Positions 12,161 through 24,632 of a DNA stretch of 64,000 nt are shown here, one piece after another. A model generated the notes under the pieces. The model was not told where the DNA came from. It was given only the letters and a program-made list of their open reading frames with translations, and made no database searches. The DNA is from Chloranthus sessilifolius. Taxonomy: Eukaryota; Streptophyta; Magnoliopsida; Chloranthales; Chloranthaceae. Each line of letters begins with the position of its first letter. The first letter of the stretch is position 1. The DNA is taken from NCBI GenBank assembly GCA_021018995.1, contig CM037586.1:151632060-151696059 (forward strand). The letters run 5' to 3'. The translations under genes and the position numbers were made by a program.

Positions 12161-13699
12161 GAGATTCCTTAGTGAGAGGAAGCAATGGATTGATCGCAAT
12201 CGATGCTACAACTTCGAGAAAGCCGAGATAATTTGATACTCGTTGATTTGAGCCATCAACTACCAAAGAAAGCAGTGTTATCTTCACACCATGTGGATCC
12301 GACAATGATTGATAGATCGTAGAAGGGCAATCACAACTCTAAGGTTTAAGCTTAGAGAAGAAGGGAGAACTTGTGGGTAACTCTAATATGACTCTTATAG
12401 CGTGTATATCACGCACACCTTAGGGGTTGTACAAGTGGCATCTCAGCCATTAAAACCAACATCTCCCACTCAACCCCGTACGGACTAGTGTCAAGTTCTC
12501 TAGAGCTCAAAATTAGAATCGTGATAGTCGTTACTGAACAAAAGAACTGTGGAGTGAGACCAACCGAGATCGCATATCTCTCACACAAGTGTGCGTGCAC
12601 TAATTTTTAATCTTTCTAGTATGCCATCACCCAAGCTTTCTATGTATACCATGGTCTGCATGACCACACCGGAATAAATAACTTTTTATCTAAAATCGCA
12701 ATCCCACACTATACGCACTTATTTAATTTATCAAAAGAATTTTGAAACAACTTCTTCGATTCTATTTTAAAAATAAAATAAAATATTTAATAAATACATA
12801 TACTTTAAAAAAAAAAAGTCATTTAAATCTTTTGTAATTTATGATGTCGGCAGATAAATTTTACAAGTGTGTATTAATGGCCATCGGAGTTTGGTGTTGA
12901 TGTTAAACAACTTCACCATGCAACTACGTAATTCAGATTTCGACTAGGTCAGTCACGATCATAGTCATTACACACTAAAGTAGCGACACTCAATCTAGTC
13001 CTTATATACATAAAAGTGAGTAGCTAAGGGCATGAGAGTCAGCAACAAGACTAACAACTCGCGCTATGCATTGATTAGATCAAATCAGATAACAGTAGGT
13101 AAGGACGTCTAGGAGCACTTGATGCTCTGAACACGTGGTCACTCATCCATGCTGTAAAGTAGACAAACCGAACTCAATCAGTGCTCGTCAGTTCTACAAT
13201 ACGCAGACTAACTAGCATCTATCGGCAATACTAATGGGGTTCCCATTCAGGCCATGACGTCATCACTAGATCACACCAATGAATGCGTCATTCGACTCTA
13301 GGTCTCATCCCCAAATGCACCTACACCTATATGCAATGATGTTTAACAACTGCTACTCCCGTAAAGAGTCATTTGGAGGTGGTTATCACCTACTCATGTA
13401 ACATATCACTTTTTGCTATTCCAAACTTGCGATTAGCCCAGTGAGTGGGGCAAGTGGCCTGCTAACGAAAGATAATTTCTCCCACGTGGAGGTGATCACA
13501 CCTACTCGCGCAATCACACAATGATTAACATAAGAATATAGAAATACTGATAATGATAATGAATTATCCACATTGAACATAATTAACTAAAATGTAGTGT
13601 CAAGGATATATAATAAAAATAATAATCATAAATTGATGTATGTGTCTAATAATAAATAAAAATAATGTATAATAGAAAACTAGGAAATAGTAATGGAAT
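12161..13699 (-). repeat. Probable 3' non-coding/LTR remnant of a Copia element
   Basis: This lies downstream of the Copia RNase H end. On the minus strand there are polypurine-like stretches (GAGTGGGAGATGTTGG near 12,460 and AGTGGGAGTTATG near 13,700) of the kind found just before Copia 3' LTRs. Without the partner LTR in the window neither can be confirmed. No coding domain is seen. Confidence 0.35.
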
Positions 13700-14213
13700 C
13701 ATAACTCCCACTAACACTTACACAACTCTTAGTCTACTTACTCAAAGTCTACATAAACCCATATGCCTAACATGTATCTCATAGACATCTCTCGCAATGA
13801 GTTTTGTCATGGGATCGGACAACATCTCTTTTGTCCCTGATAAGGTTTTTTATATAATGATACTTGACTTCGATGTGCTTCGATTTTTTATGAAATTTAG
13901 AATCCTTCGCTAAATCGATAGCAAATTTGTTGTCCATCCTGAGAGAAAGTGGGTTTTGGGCGTGAGGAATAACACCCAAACCTTTGCAAAATCTTAGGAA
14001 CCAATATCCTTCTTAAACCGTAGCACAAATAGCAACATATTATGCTTCCATAGTGGAGAGCATGTTACACACCTATTTCTTGCTACTCTATAAAATAACT
14101 CCACCTCCCATTAAAAATATGAAGTCAAAGGTGGACTTTCCCTTAACAACATCATCTCCATAAGCAGCATCAGAGTAAGCATGTTCTCTCAAATCAGTGC
14201 CTCCATAGCATAA
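13700..14213 (-). pseudogene. Copia RNase H C-terminal part
   Basis: Read on the minus strand this is the end of a Ty1/Copia polyprotein. HAYSDAAYGDDVVKGKST is the RNase H entry. It is followed by a degraded STTEAKYVA-type block (LSTMEA then stop), DNKFAIDLAKDSKFHKKSKH, and IEVKYHYIKNLIRD. In working elements this domain removes RNA from the cDNA hybrid. Several stops are present. The upstream part of the same gene continues at 15,413 after the inserted solo LTR. Confidence 0.8.
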
Positions 14214-15407
14214 TGATGAGTGATGAAATATCATAATATTTTACCCCCTAAAGCTTATATTTAATCATCTGATGAATGCTAGCTGATAGATTTATAAGGT
14301 TTTTAGTGTTTCAAGAAAATCTGGTCATTGCATGCAATTAGAAGTATAGAAGAGCATCAAAACTAACTCACACTGGAGCATTGGAGCAAATGGACTGTTG
14401 GGCCCTAAATTTGAATTTTGAGAATTTCAAATCTGGAGCGATGACCTATTTAAGCAAACTTGGGAATTAGTTCTAGGGGTCTCTCCCTTTGGGGAGCCTT
14501 TTATTTTTCTTAGCATTTTTAGTTTCTTTGAGTTTTTCTCTTTTATTTTTCAAGCATTCTTCTTTTCATTTCCTAGTTTTAGGGCTTAAATTAGTTTAAT
14601 TTCTGCATTTGAAGAAGGATTGTACCGATTTGATTAAAGCTTTTGTGGATTTTATTGGAGCCATTTTATGATATTTTAATATTTATTTTTATTTGTCTTT
14701 TAATTATGTTGTTTATTAGATGTTTGAAGTTTTAATGTGTAATTGCTCTTACTGAATTAGTAAATTATTTATTGTTATCTAAGATAGGAGTGCTAGTCAC
14801 ACTCTCATAATCTCGAATCTGCAATAGGGAATCTACTTCAGATTCTTTGTTGCTAATATTTGCGACATTAATTCATCGTCATTAGGCGTCTCTCTTTTAC
14901 GGTAAATGTTTTGTCCTATTTTACGGCATTGATTTATCGTCATTAGAAGTCCCTTTTATGATTAATGTTTTGCTTCATTTCCTTTGCGACAGTAGGAAGA
15001 GCATACTTTAGATCAGATTTTGTAGATTTAATAATTTATTTTTCGTAAATTATTGATTGAGTTCAATATTTACGTGAGTTGCATCTTGTGACGATATTGT
15101 ATCTCAACCGTTAGATCTGTATTTTATAAATGATAAACCAAGGATGGGAAGAGTTAGCATCTCGATCCTTTCTTTCATTTTCAATTTAATTCTATTTTAT
15201 TGATTAGTTTTATTCTCTATCAAACTCTCATAATTATAAACTACTTTGAATACTGTGCTAGATCTGTGGTAGTTCTTTTAGTTAATTATTATTTCCTCTT
15301 TTAAATTTTCTTACCAATCCTCGTGGGAATGATCTCGTACTTCGCACCCACTAATTACAATATGATTCGTGCACTTGCGAGTTTAAAATAAGATTAAAAT
15401 CATAACG
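14214..15407 (+). mobile_element. Solo LTR 1 (Gypsy Tat/Athila-like type) inside Copia RNase H
   Basis: The sequence begins TGATGAGTGATGAAATATC and ends ...ATCATAACG, with CATAA duplicated on both sides (14,209-14,213 and 15,408-15,412). Removing it rejoins the Copia RNase H coding sequence. A TATA-like CTATTTAAGC lies near 14,448. The last 80 bp (CTCGTGGGAATGATCTCGT, GTGCACTTGCGAG) match the end of solo LTR 2 at 24,633-26,445. No internal domain is present, so this is a recombination product and not a full element. Confidence 0.85.
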
Positions 15408-16106
15408 CATAACATAAAATCCTTAGTGCCTCTAAGATATCGAAAGATCCATTTGACAACATACAGATATAATTGGACTGGATTACTCTAGTAATCACTG
15501 ACAAATTCAATCACATAGCAGATATAAAGACGTGTGCACCGCATGGCTTACATAAGACTACCAACATCGCTAGCATAAGAAACAATAGATATATGTTGGG
15601 ACGCATATCCTTCCTCAACTTCGCATTTTTATCCATCTGAGTCTCTATCGATTTAAAATTACTCATGTAAAAACGCTCAAGGATCCTTTCTTGTAAGGAG
15701 TCTGAGAAAGACCTAAGAATCTTTTAGAACAATTCTTAACGATTTTAATGTCAAGAATGAAATTGGCCTCATGTAAGTCTTTCATCTCAATTAGAGGACA
15801 ATCATTCTTTGGTCGAAGCAAATAAACACTTAGCATTACTAGCTAAGAGAATGTCATCAACATATAATGACAAATTGATTAAATGTATACCAGACCGTTT
15901 AAGATATACACGGTTGTCTTTCTCACTCATAAGGAAGCCGAAAGAGATAACAGTCGTATGAAACCGTATTTACTATTGTCTAGAGGACTGCTTCAACCTA
16001 TAACGAGACTCTAAAAGTCTACAAACTTTGGAGGTCTTACCCTTTTCGATAAAACTAATAGGCTATTACATTAAATCTCTTCCTCTAGATCATCATATAG
16101 GAAACC
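15408..16106 (-). pseudogene. Copia reverse transcriptase core and RNase H start
   Basis: On the minus strand the segment carries FLYDDLEEEI, then RLSFGFLMSEKDNRVY, SLYVDDILLASNAK (the RT active-site YVDD), a lineage-typical MSNFKSIETQMDKNAKLR, and a degraded RNase H entry ending at GSFDILEAL. The YVDD box survives, but many stops and small shifts occur. The solo LTR at 16,107-19,325 splits it from its N-terminal part, and that at 14,214-15,407 from the RNase H end. The first 5 bp belong to the CATAA duplication of solo LTR 1, the last 5 to the AAACC copy of the big LTR. Confidence 0.8.
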
Positions 16107-19100
16107 TGTGACAACTTAATTTTTCCAACACATTTTTTTTTCTTTAAAACACGAATACTCGAGAAAAATTAGACTGTCGAGTCGCACTTCATGATCCGAA
16201 TACAGAAATACTTGGCACATTCATAATTAAGCACGAGAATTAAAGCAGATATCATATCATAAATAACAAAACTAAAAATTTCTTTTATATACTAAACAGT
16301 AGCCTAACAAATTTAAAATCACTGGTGATGGCTGACCATCACCTAAACAGTGGCGCACAAAATATATATATAGTACAAATTCTAATCCTACTAAGTTTTG
16401 TGAATATACGAAGTCTAAAGTCCAAAAACCACTAGACCAAGTCTAAAAGGTGCCAAGTCCAAAAATTAATGATTTATAGGATCCTCTTCAAGCCTGATCT
16501 TGACCTGTACCTGTGACGTATAGTCTGGGTGAGCTAACAGACTAAGCTCAGTAGAAGAAATTCACACACAATTCACATCTTATCATTGAAATGCATAAGT
16601 TCAATGATATAATTTCAAAATAATTTTGTATCAAACAGAGTTGCAAATATTATATTTTCATTTTCAAAATAAAGCGAAGCGAAAAACAGAGCATATCGGA
16701 AACATAATATATTTGAAAAACAAGGATACTTATAAAAAATAAAACGTAATTGGATATAGAAGCAGAATATATCAAAACATAAACAAGTTAGAAACGGAGA
16801 TATATGATGATGAGAACATAATAAAACGGAGCAATATATCATCAAATCGAAACATACAAGAAACGAGAACGTATCAATGAACAGAACATATATATCTGAA
16901 AGCCAAAGCATCTCATAGCAGAAACAACGTAAAAATCTTGAGGACTCAACCCCTCTTTGCATGCAAAGTATAACCAATTCATCCTGTAAGCGGGAAACAT
17001 AAACACATATATATCAGAAGGCCAAAGCATCCCGTAGCGGGAACAAGGTTGTAACCTCGAGGACTTAACCCCTCTTTGCAAACCTCGCATAATCAAAGCA
17101 CAATCATATAGGTGTTCCGTATGCGGAGAACAAAACATATCGGAGTTAGAACATATCATAAAATATAACATATCTTAGACTAAAGCACCTCGTAGCGGGA
17201 ACAAACTAAAACCTCGGGGGCTCAACTCCTCTTTGCCACTTGATTTCAGATTCACACAGTTCTCAATTCAATTTCTTAAGCAGAGATATAAACGGATTCG
17301 GAATGGAACACAAATGGATTCAGAACGGAAATTGATACATAAATGAAATAGACACACACATGCATTCAATTACAAATTCATTCAAAGCTTTCATATTTTC
17401 TAAAATAGTTACAAATCATTTGTTTATATCACATTGTCTATGAATAAAAATAAAAAATGCAATTAAATGATGAATTTCTCCTACCTTAACCTCGAAGTTG
17501 CGCGAATCAAAATAAAGTCTTATCGATGGCTTCCTGCCCTTAATTTACATCATAAATATACGATGTATTAAAGATTAACCTTGATTACTAATAACTTAGA
17601 TATATTTAAGTGTTTTCTCAACATCGAGGCGGAAATGGGCAAGTTCGTGCTAATTTAAACTTGGCTAAACTTCCTGCTCAATTTTGACATTTAAAATATT
17701 TGATATATGAATTTATCAATTCATAAAAGTTATATATCTCATTTTCCTCTTTCCAATACTATAATAATCGCATCAATCGGAGTTCAGAGTAAAACGTTAC
17801 GGCCAAAATACCAAAGCTGTGTCAGCACTTCAATCAAAACGTGCTAACTTAGAAATTGGTCTGGCTTACAGCTTAATTTTGACCCTCAAAACATTTGATT
17901 TATGAGTTGGTTAATAAAAGTTGTAGAGCTCATTGTCTTCTTTTCAACGCTATAAGAATCGCGTCAATCGGAGTTCAAAATAAAAAGTTATGGCCAAAAT
18001 ACCAAAGTTGTGTCGTCAAGCTCAGTCAAAATCGATCGATCGATTTCCAAAACTGATCGATCGATTTCTCCAGCAAATTTTCACTTCTCTGCTCTATAAA
18101 ATCAGATCGATCAATTTTTAATTCGATCGATCAGTTTTGACAGTTTCAGTAACCCTTTGGGTTTCTTCTTCTTTGATCCAAATCATCCAAAACTTATATA
18201 CACGCACACGCATTCCAATTACTCATAAATCAATTCTAAACTAATTCTAACTAATTTAAATTGAATCTCACCTTCTAATCACGTGCATGCACACTTCATG
18301 GCGATTAAAACCTATGGATTTGTCGTAAAACCCTCTTTCCTTCCTTGTGATTGCGATCATAAAGAAACGAAAAAGGAATCGACAATCCAATCCTCTGGAT
18401 GCATGCGATATCCGCGACAACTAACCACTCATGCACGAAGAAGGACCTTGCGAGCTCAAAGAACACTCGGATTTTGAAATCAAAGCAAAAGAGGGTTTGA
18501 GAGTTTTCTTTCATTCTTTCTCACGCTCGTGGATCATTTGGATCGTAACCACACCAAAACACTCGATGCGCTTGTGTAATAAAGAATCAAAGAAGAACTT
18601 CGCGAGGGAGATCGACGACTTCGAATCTTGGAAGCGAAGGGAACCAGGGGTCTTTCTCTCAAGCTTACCCTTTCTCTTCTCTCTCTCTCTCAACGTTTCT
18701 AGCAAATGAAACTTCCAAAGGGAGTTTCACTTAGGTACATGGGAATTGTTTCAGTGTGAAGCGTGCACACCAACTAGTGTGCTAGTCCTTATCCAAATAC
18801 ACATGGGTTTGCTTCAACGTGAAGCTCGCACACCAAGTTAGTATGTTTTCTCACATCTAAAGTGATATGGTTTGTTGTGAGGTTATCACACCGTCATCGG
18901 TGCATCAGTTCTTATCCACTTGTTTTGGGTTGATGTGAAGCCCACACACCCAAGTCGATGATTGTTGCATATCTAAAGGTCCTAATTAAGACCCAAAGTC
19001 GGCCCAATTAGTCAGCCCAAACAGTCGGCCTAATTAGTCGGTACAATCAGTAGGACCAATAGTTGGCCTAATTAGTCGACTCAAATAGTTGGCGTATTCG

Positions 19101-19325
19101 GGTAGAGGCTCGGGTTCGTGTGCAACATGCACAAACATACAAACACTCTACACAGGGTACGGGTTGAGCCTTAATGTGTTTGGTGCGTACCCCCAATTAT
19201 AACAAATGGGGTTTAAGGCCATGTTACACAGGTTAAATGATTTGACTCGGGTCAAATCAGTCAAAAGGTCGCATTCTCGTCAGAAGTCAACGATTCAACA
19301 TTTTCAAAAAATTTATATTATTACA
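16107..19325 (+). mobile_element. 3.2-kb solo LTR (Gypsy Del/Tekay-like) inside Copia RT
   Basis: It starts TGTGACAACTTAATTTTTCC and ends ...TATTATTACA. The 5-bp flanks AAACC (16,102-16,106) and AAAGC (19,326-19,330) match at 4 of 5 positions. Excision restores the Copia RT reading through KTAF then LYDDLEEE. The TGTGACAAC start and the great length resemble Del/Tekay chromovirus LTRs. Inside are three diverged tandem units of about 140 bp (16,880-17,240, each with GCATCCCGTAGCGGGAAC-like and CTCAACCCCTCTTTGC words). Self-complementary ATCGATCGAT motifs at 18,030-18,140 surround a TATA box (CTCTATAAAATC near 18,090). A short TTAGTCGGCCCA-type repeat lies at 19,000-19,090. Confidence 0.8.
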
Positions 19326-19330
19326 AAAGC

Positions 19331-20000
19331 GGTCTTAACATCCATCTGATAAAGTTTTAAGTTTATGCACACAATCAAAGATAAGATCATTCGAATTAAG
19401 GAAAATCGAGACACATGGGAGAATGTTTTATCATAATCAATTTTCTCAATCTACGTGAATCCTTTGCCGACTAAACGGGCCTTAAATTTGTCAATAGGAC
19501 TATCTATATTCCTCTTAATTTTAAAGGCCCATTTATTCTCAATGGCTTTACAACCAGGAGGTAAATCAACAAGTTCTCACAGAAGGTTCTTCCTCATAGA
19601 TTTTATTTCTTCATTAATGGTAGTAATACAATCGTCGCAATTAGGAGAAGTCATGGCATGCTAATATGTCTCAGGTTCATCATCATCCATGGCTACACAT
19701 GAAAATAATTCTCCTTCAATCTTAAAAAATTTGCGAGAAATTTTTACCACGTGTACTCCTTTGAACATCATGATCACCTTGAAGAATGCTCTCACTGTTT
19801 ATAGGATCAACATGGGCATTCTTAATAATTTCATATGAGTTCCCACTATCCTGAGTTGCATTTAGTAATTCATATAACTCAGAATCGATTCTGGGGCACT
19901 TCATGCTAGGATATACATCCTCCATAAAGGTTACATCACAAGGTTCAACCTCAATCAAAATTTCACGTTCTTCATAGGCTAGGATATAACCCTTTGAATC
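19331..20000 (-). pseudogene. Copia RT N-terminal part and integrase-RT linker
   Basis: Read leftward the order is a linker rich in acidic residues (IDSELYELLNATQDS, 19,722-19,958), EEINSMRKNLL, ELVDLPPGCKAIENKWAFKI, KFKARLVGKGFT, then SRFSLIRMILSL and LYQMDVKTAF, the classic start of Copia RT. Stops interrupt the frame (for example after GKGFT). The reading continues at 16,101 beyond the 3.2-kb solo LTR. Confidence 0.8.
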
Positions 20001-20536
20001 AACTGGATAGCGTACAAAAATACACTCGACGGTTCAACTATCCAATGTATTTTGATTGAGTATCGGAATCAATACCTAGAGATCCCCATGGGCGCATGAA
20101 TCAAAATATGACCTAGAGATCCCCAAGGGTGCAGATTATCAAGGGAAGGCGGCCTTCTTGTCCAAGGTTCATACGAAGATTTTAGAAATGACTTAGAAGG
20201 GACTCTATTCAAGACATAGACGGTTGTTAGCAGTGCATCACCCAAAAGCTCGTAGAGAGATTAATATGTTCCTTTATCGATCTAACCATATCAAGAAGAG
20301 TTTTATTCCTTCTCTTAGTCACTCCATTCTACTATGGAGTACAGGCTATGGTGAACTGCCTAAGGATACCAACACTTTCACAAAATAGTTTAAAATTTTC
20401 AGAAGTGTATTCATCACCTCTATCTGATCTAAGCACTTTGATTCTACGCTCCAATTGATTTTCAACTTCAGTTTTATATTTTTGAAAATAATCAAGTGCA
20501 TCAGATTTTTATGACATAAAAAATACATGCCCATAC
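20001..20536 (-). pseudogene. Copia integrase core, C-terminal part
   Basis: Minus-strand blocks YGHVFF, KSDALDYFQKY, KCLDQIEVMN (mutated from a VLRSDRGGEY-type box) and a degenerate TPWNNGVTKRRN block (the usual T.QQNGVAERKN) identify the Copia integrase catalytic core. Such an enzyme inserts cDNA into the host genome. Frames shift repeatedly. Its N-terminal part lies beyond solo LTR 3, starting at 21,922. The last 5 bases are the left CATAC duplication. Confidence 0.75.
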
Positions 20537-21916
20537 TAATTAGTCACAGAATTTACCAATTTATCACTCTTAACTTAGTGATGTTATACCCCAGTTTGTT
20601 ACTAACAAGTTAATGATGTACAAATATTAAGAAAAAGTAGTAAAATAGAATCAAAATATTAATCTTCGTCAAAATGAACTCATAAAGTAATAAGAAAGAC
20701 GATTGAGCAAAAAAGGCGATCTATTATATGCTTAAAGCTAGAAATCGTACTTTACGAATAAACGTAGCTAAAGAGAGAAAAGAGGAATCGTAATATACGA
20801 TTCATCAAAAGACGTTCCAAGCTGAAGTATGATACAAAAGGAGTCACGATCGTTTGTGACAAAGAATCGTTCTGAGAGAGAGCTGCACTGAAAAGAGAAA
20901 ATCGTGATTTACAATTTCCTAAAAGGAAAGCTTGTCGCTGCTGCTGATCACATGAATGTTACACTGCCATTCATAGAATTAGAAAATCTCTTGAATTAGA
21001 AGTTTGGTGAATCACGAATCTAAGGAGATTGAGGAGAAAACTCTTAAAATGACTCTGTTGCTGAGAAAAGAAAGACATCCCAAAGCGCATTAACTATCCA
21101 AAGCAAGGAAGGATAAAATTAGGAATTGAAGTTATATTATGATACTTTTGTTTAAGTAGTTTCTTTTATTAGAATTAGATCAATGTAAATCGGCCCCTTA
21201 TGATCTATAAATAAGAGGCTCGACACATAGGAAAAAATTGTCGAAGAATTTCTTATCATCAATTGACGACTGAGGTTGGGTTTTCTTCCAATCAAAGTAG
21301 TTTAAGTTTATCAAGTAAAATTATCCATAGTTTTCTAAAGTCTTGCCTGACAACCAAGGCAGAGGAAGCTAAAAGATCAACCCTTTGGATGGTTCTACTT
21401 TTACTTTTTATTTTAGATTTATTTTTATGCACTTTTATTGCTTTGTAAACATCTCTAAATTTTGATTTGAATTGACGACTCAGGTTGAGGTTTGCAGTTT
21501 AGTGTAACGGTATTTTATTTTCCATCTACAATTCTTCTAGATTTGATTGATGCCCAAGTTTTGAATGGTTGCAGATTAGTATAAATCTGTATTGATAGGA
21601 TTCTAGTTTTGATTGACGACCAACGCTAGGAAACTTAATATACGGTGTAACGGTACTTTTAATTTCATAAATATAGAGCAGAAGGAGACTGATTGACAAC
21701 CAGAATCCAGAAGTTCGCATATTAGGATTTATTTTCTTGCACTTTAGTTTAAATAAAAACCATTCTTTCATTCATGCTTCGCAATCTTTAAAGACAAATA
21801 GAAGCTTTCAAAAGTTAATCCTTCCTTGTGGGAACAATCCTATACTAGCATTACAATTTTTATTGTGCGCTTGGAATAGGTTAAAACTTAATTAGAACAA
21901 CATAAAGAGCACATCA
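20537..21916 (+). mobile_element. Solo LTR 3 inside Copia integrase
   Basis: CATAC is repeated on both sides (20,532-20,536 and 21,917-21,921). The insert ends ...GCACATCA and begins TAATTAGTCACAG, which is consistent with a TG start decayed to TA. A TATA box (GATCTATAAATAAGAGG) lies near 21,205. A repeated leader motif TTGACGACTGAGGTTG or TTGACGACCAACG occurs at 21,260, 21,470, 21,610 and 21,690. It aligns over its length with the interrupted LTR at 23,157-27,149. Near-palindromic AATCGTA..TACGATT words occur at 20,745-20,910. Confidence 0.75.
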
Positions 21917-21921
21917 CATAC

Positions 21922-22620
21922 CAAGAATAATCATTAATGAAAGTTAGAAAATATTGGCACCCATATCTGGGGCGTACATTGAAGGGTTCACATATATCTG
22001 TATGCACATTTTGAAGAAGACCCTAAGATCTGATTGCCTTAGAAAAAGATTTTCTAGAGGCCTTGCCAATTATGTAGTACTCATAAATGGGTAAATCAAT
22101 TTTAATTAAGGAACCCAGAAGGCCTTCTCTGGCCAATCTGGCCATTCGATCTCTACCGATGTGACATAATCTAGTATGTCATTTAACGGATTCAAAAGTA
22201 ATAAAGGCATTAGATAAGGCAACAACAAGAAGTGAAGATGAAGAATTAATAATAGATGAATCAATAATGGCTAAAATAAAAAAGTCTGTAATAAAATTAC
22301 CCAAATCAAATAAAATATTATTTTTACAAAAAGACACTCTAGAATATTAAAATCTAACATTAAAACCATCTCTAACTAAATAAGAAATGGATATTAAGTT
22401 TTTTCTCATCCCTGAAGCATATATAGTGTTTTGAAGGACCAACGTTTGTCCAATACGCGCTTGAACGTGATATGCACCAACTCTGATGATGTTTTCGGAC
22501 GAATTATATCCCATATAGACTTTAGCTACCAACAATAATAGGATAGAAGTCAGAAAATCCTACGCGGTCCCTTGGATGTGCTTGGTTGTGCCAGAGCTTA
22601 CAATCCATTGAAAAGATGAA
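21922..22620 (-). pseudogene. Copia protease, GAG-pre-integrase and integrase N-terminus
   Basis: Read leftward from 22,620, WIVSSGTTKHI is the protease site, with the catalytic Asp of the usual DSG triad replaced by Ser. Then come LISISYLVRDGFNVRF, HIGRDRMARLAREGLLGSL (GAG-pre-integrase), and CQYFLTFINDYSWY (start of the integrase core). The loss of the protease Asp and several frame changes show it is non-functional. Confidence 0.8.
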
Positions 22621-23156
22621 GTATCAGTTATAAGAACTTCGGGACAAATAAAGGAAAAAATGGGAGGGCAGGGGATAGAGTCAACCTTTGCAACATTTTT
22701 CATCATCTTGCACTCTCTGGCATAATGGCTGGCCTCACTGCAGATAAAATACTTGACATGATCACGAGACTTTTTCTTTCAGTGAGGACGATTCTTAGGT
22801 TTTGCCTTAGTAGATGGAGAGGACCGGTATTACATTTCTTCTTATCCTTTCGATGTTTCCGATTCTTTAAAAAAAAAATATGGGAGTTTTGCGTTTTCAA
22901 TCCTCGGTGTAATGGATAAGAGGAGCTTTGGATAGAATTATATTCATTTCTATCTTGTGCTCTACGTGACGATATAGATCTCTGACGGTTTTCATAGACT
23001 CATTGTGATTGATAATCTTTTTAATAAGATTCCAAGAAGGTGGTAAGGAGCTTAGCATGGTGTTTTTTTTCTTGTTTTCACTCAAGTTACTCCCTACACT
23101 CCAAAGGTCTGCTATCATCCGATTCATCTTACGAATGTAGACTTTAATCATACACC
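22621..23156 (-). pseudogene. Copia gag, C-terminal part
   Basis: The minus-strand product contains MNRMIADLWSVGSNLSE, TMLSSLPPSWNLIKKI, VRDLYRHVEHKIEM and a zinc-knuckle remnant YFICSEASHYAREC, in which the first Cys of CX2CX4HX4C is gone. This matches the UBN2-type Copia gag that coats the RNA. The N-terminal gag and 5' LTR are missing: the gene stops where the next LTR begins at 23,157. Confidence 0.75.
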
Positions 23157-24216
23157 TGATCAGGCACATATTTTACCATTTTAATACCCTCAACTAAGTA
23201 TTGTTAGTCTATAGTTGTTACTAATAATGTTTTGTTAGTGGATATTTAGAACAGTAAGTAGAAGAAGAAAATGTAAATTTGTATCAAAAAGACTCTCTAA
23301 AGCAGTAAATAGAATATCGCAAGAAAGTAAGAGCCAAATCGTGATTGAAATACAAATTCTTGAGAAGACGAGAAGAAATCATGAAGCTCACGAGCCAGTT
23401 GAAGTAAAGAAGTATACAAATCGAGAGTGAGAACCAGAGAAGGAAGAGAATCATAATCTCACGATTATGTAGAAGAGAGTTTGATATGTGTATGAGAGCT
23501 AAATGAAGATAAAAATAGATGACTGGGAGAGAATGAAGCAGATCACGAGCGATCGAGTAGAAATCATAAGCAGAAACCACAAATAAAAATATAAAATCGT
23601 ATACACGATTTTGTATATTAAAGCCTTATAATTTACTGTTGAATGCCTACATGGGAAGTGCACAACTATGCAAAGAATCATAAATCTGAAAGAAGAATTC
23701 ATGCATTCCGTGGATCTAGGAGACTTGGCGAGAATCTCTACCGTTGAAGATCAGGAAGAAGAAATCCTACACGTCTCTTGTAGCTAAAGCAAGGAGGGTA
23801 CGTATTAGGTAGTCGAGTTTTGGGAATTTTACTTTGTTTAAAGTCCTAAATTTTTGTGACAGGCCTCTTGTGAGCATAGTGACAAATTTCGCCGAAATTC
23901 GGCGAAATTTCGTGAAATTCGCCGAATTGAAGGTTCAGCGAAAGTTTCGTCGAAATTTCATTGCTTTTTGAAATTTTCGAGAATTTCAATATTTTCGTCG
24001 AAATTTCAATATTTTCGTCAAAATTTCAATAATTTTCTTTTAAAATTCAATTTTTATTTAATGTAACATATAGCCAGTCACCAGTCACCACACGTGGGCA
24101 ATTGATTGCTCACTAGGCACCAAACCTTTCGTTGAATAGCTTTAGCAAAAGTTTCTTTTATAGGAGGGAAAAAGTGTGAACGTTCTTTTCTCAATCGATG
24201 TGGGACTAAATATTTG

Positions 24217-24618
24217 CCAAAATGGATGTATACTCACCGCTTTCTCACCCCACCTTCTTCAGTCGGCATGCATTGACTGGCTTTGAATCAGATGGTGGAG
24301 GTCATTTTTCATCCCCATTATTTGCACACTGGACCTATGGATCGTGAGTGTACCATCAGACGGTCTGTTTTTTATTATGCATAGCGCACATCTCAAAAGG
24401 TGACGCTAAAATATGCTTGAGCGTGATGGAGGTCATATGATTTAAGGTCGACTTTTTGAGATGTGTGCCATGTGTAATAAAAGCATCGACTGTCTGATGG
24501 TACGCCCACGATCCTTAGATCCATTGTGCAGAAGATGAGGATGAAAAACGACATCTACCATCTGATTCAAAGGCAATCAATGCATGCCAACTGAAAAAGG
24601 TAGGGTGAGAAAGCAGCC
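24217..24618. repeat. Fold-back (hairpin) MITE inside hAT-type copy 2
   Basis: Inverted arms of about 180 bp share CACCTTCTTCAGTCGGCATG with CATGCCAACTGAAAAAGGT-type complements and GTACCATCAGACGGTC with GACTGTCTGATGGTAC. It is homologous to the hairpin at 4,796-5,182. Confidence 0.75.
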
Positions 24619-24632
24619 TGATGGGTGAGTAT

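Noticed and set aside
16615..17171. Minus-strand ORFs with repeated RGVESSR-like peptide
   Set aside because: The peptide repeats only reflect the 140-bp tandem units of the LTR.
18283..18709. Overlapping ORFs on both strands (64-92 codons)
   Set aside because: They lie inside the leader part of the 3.2-kb solo LTR and show no recognisable domain.
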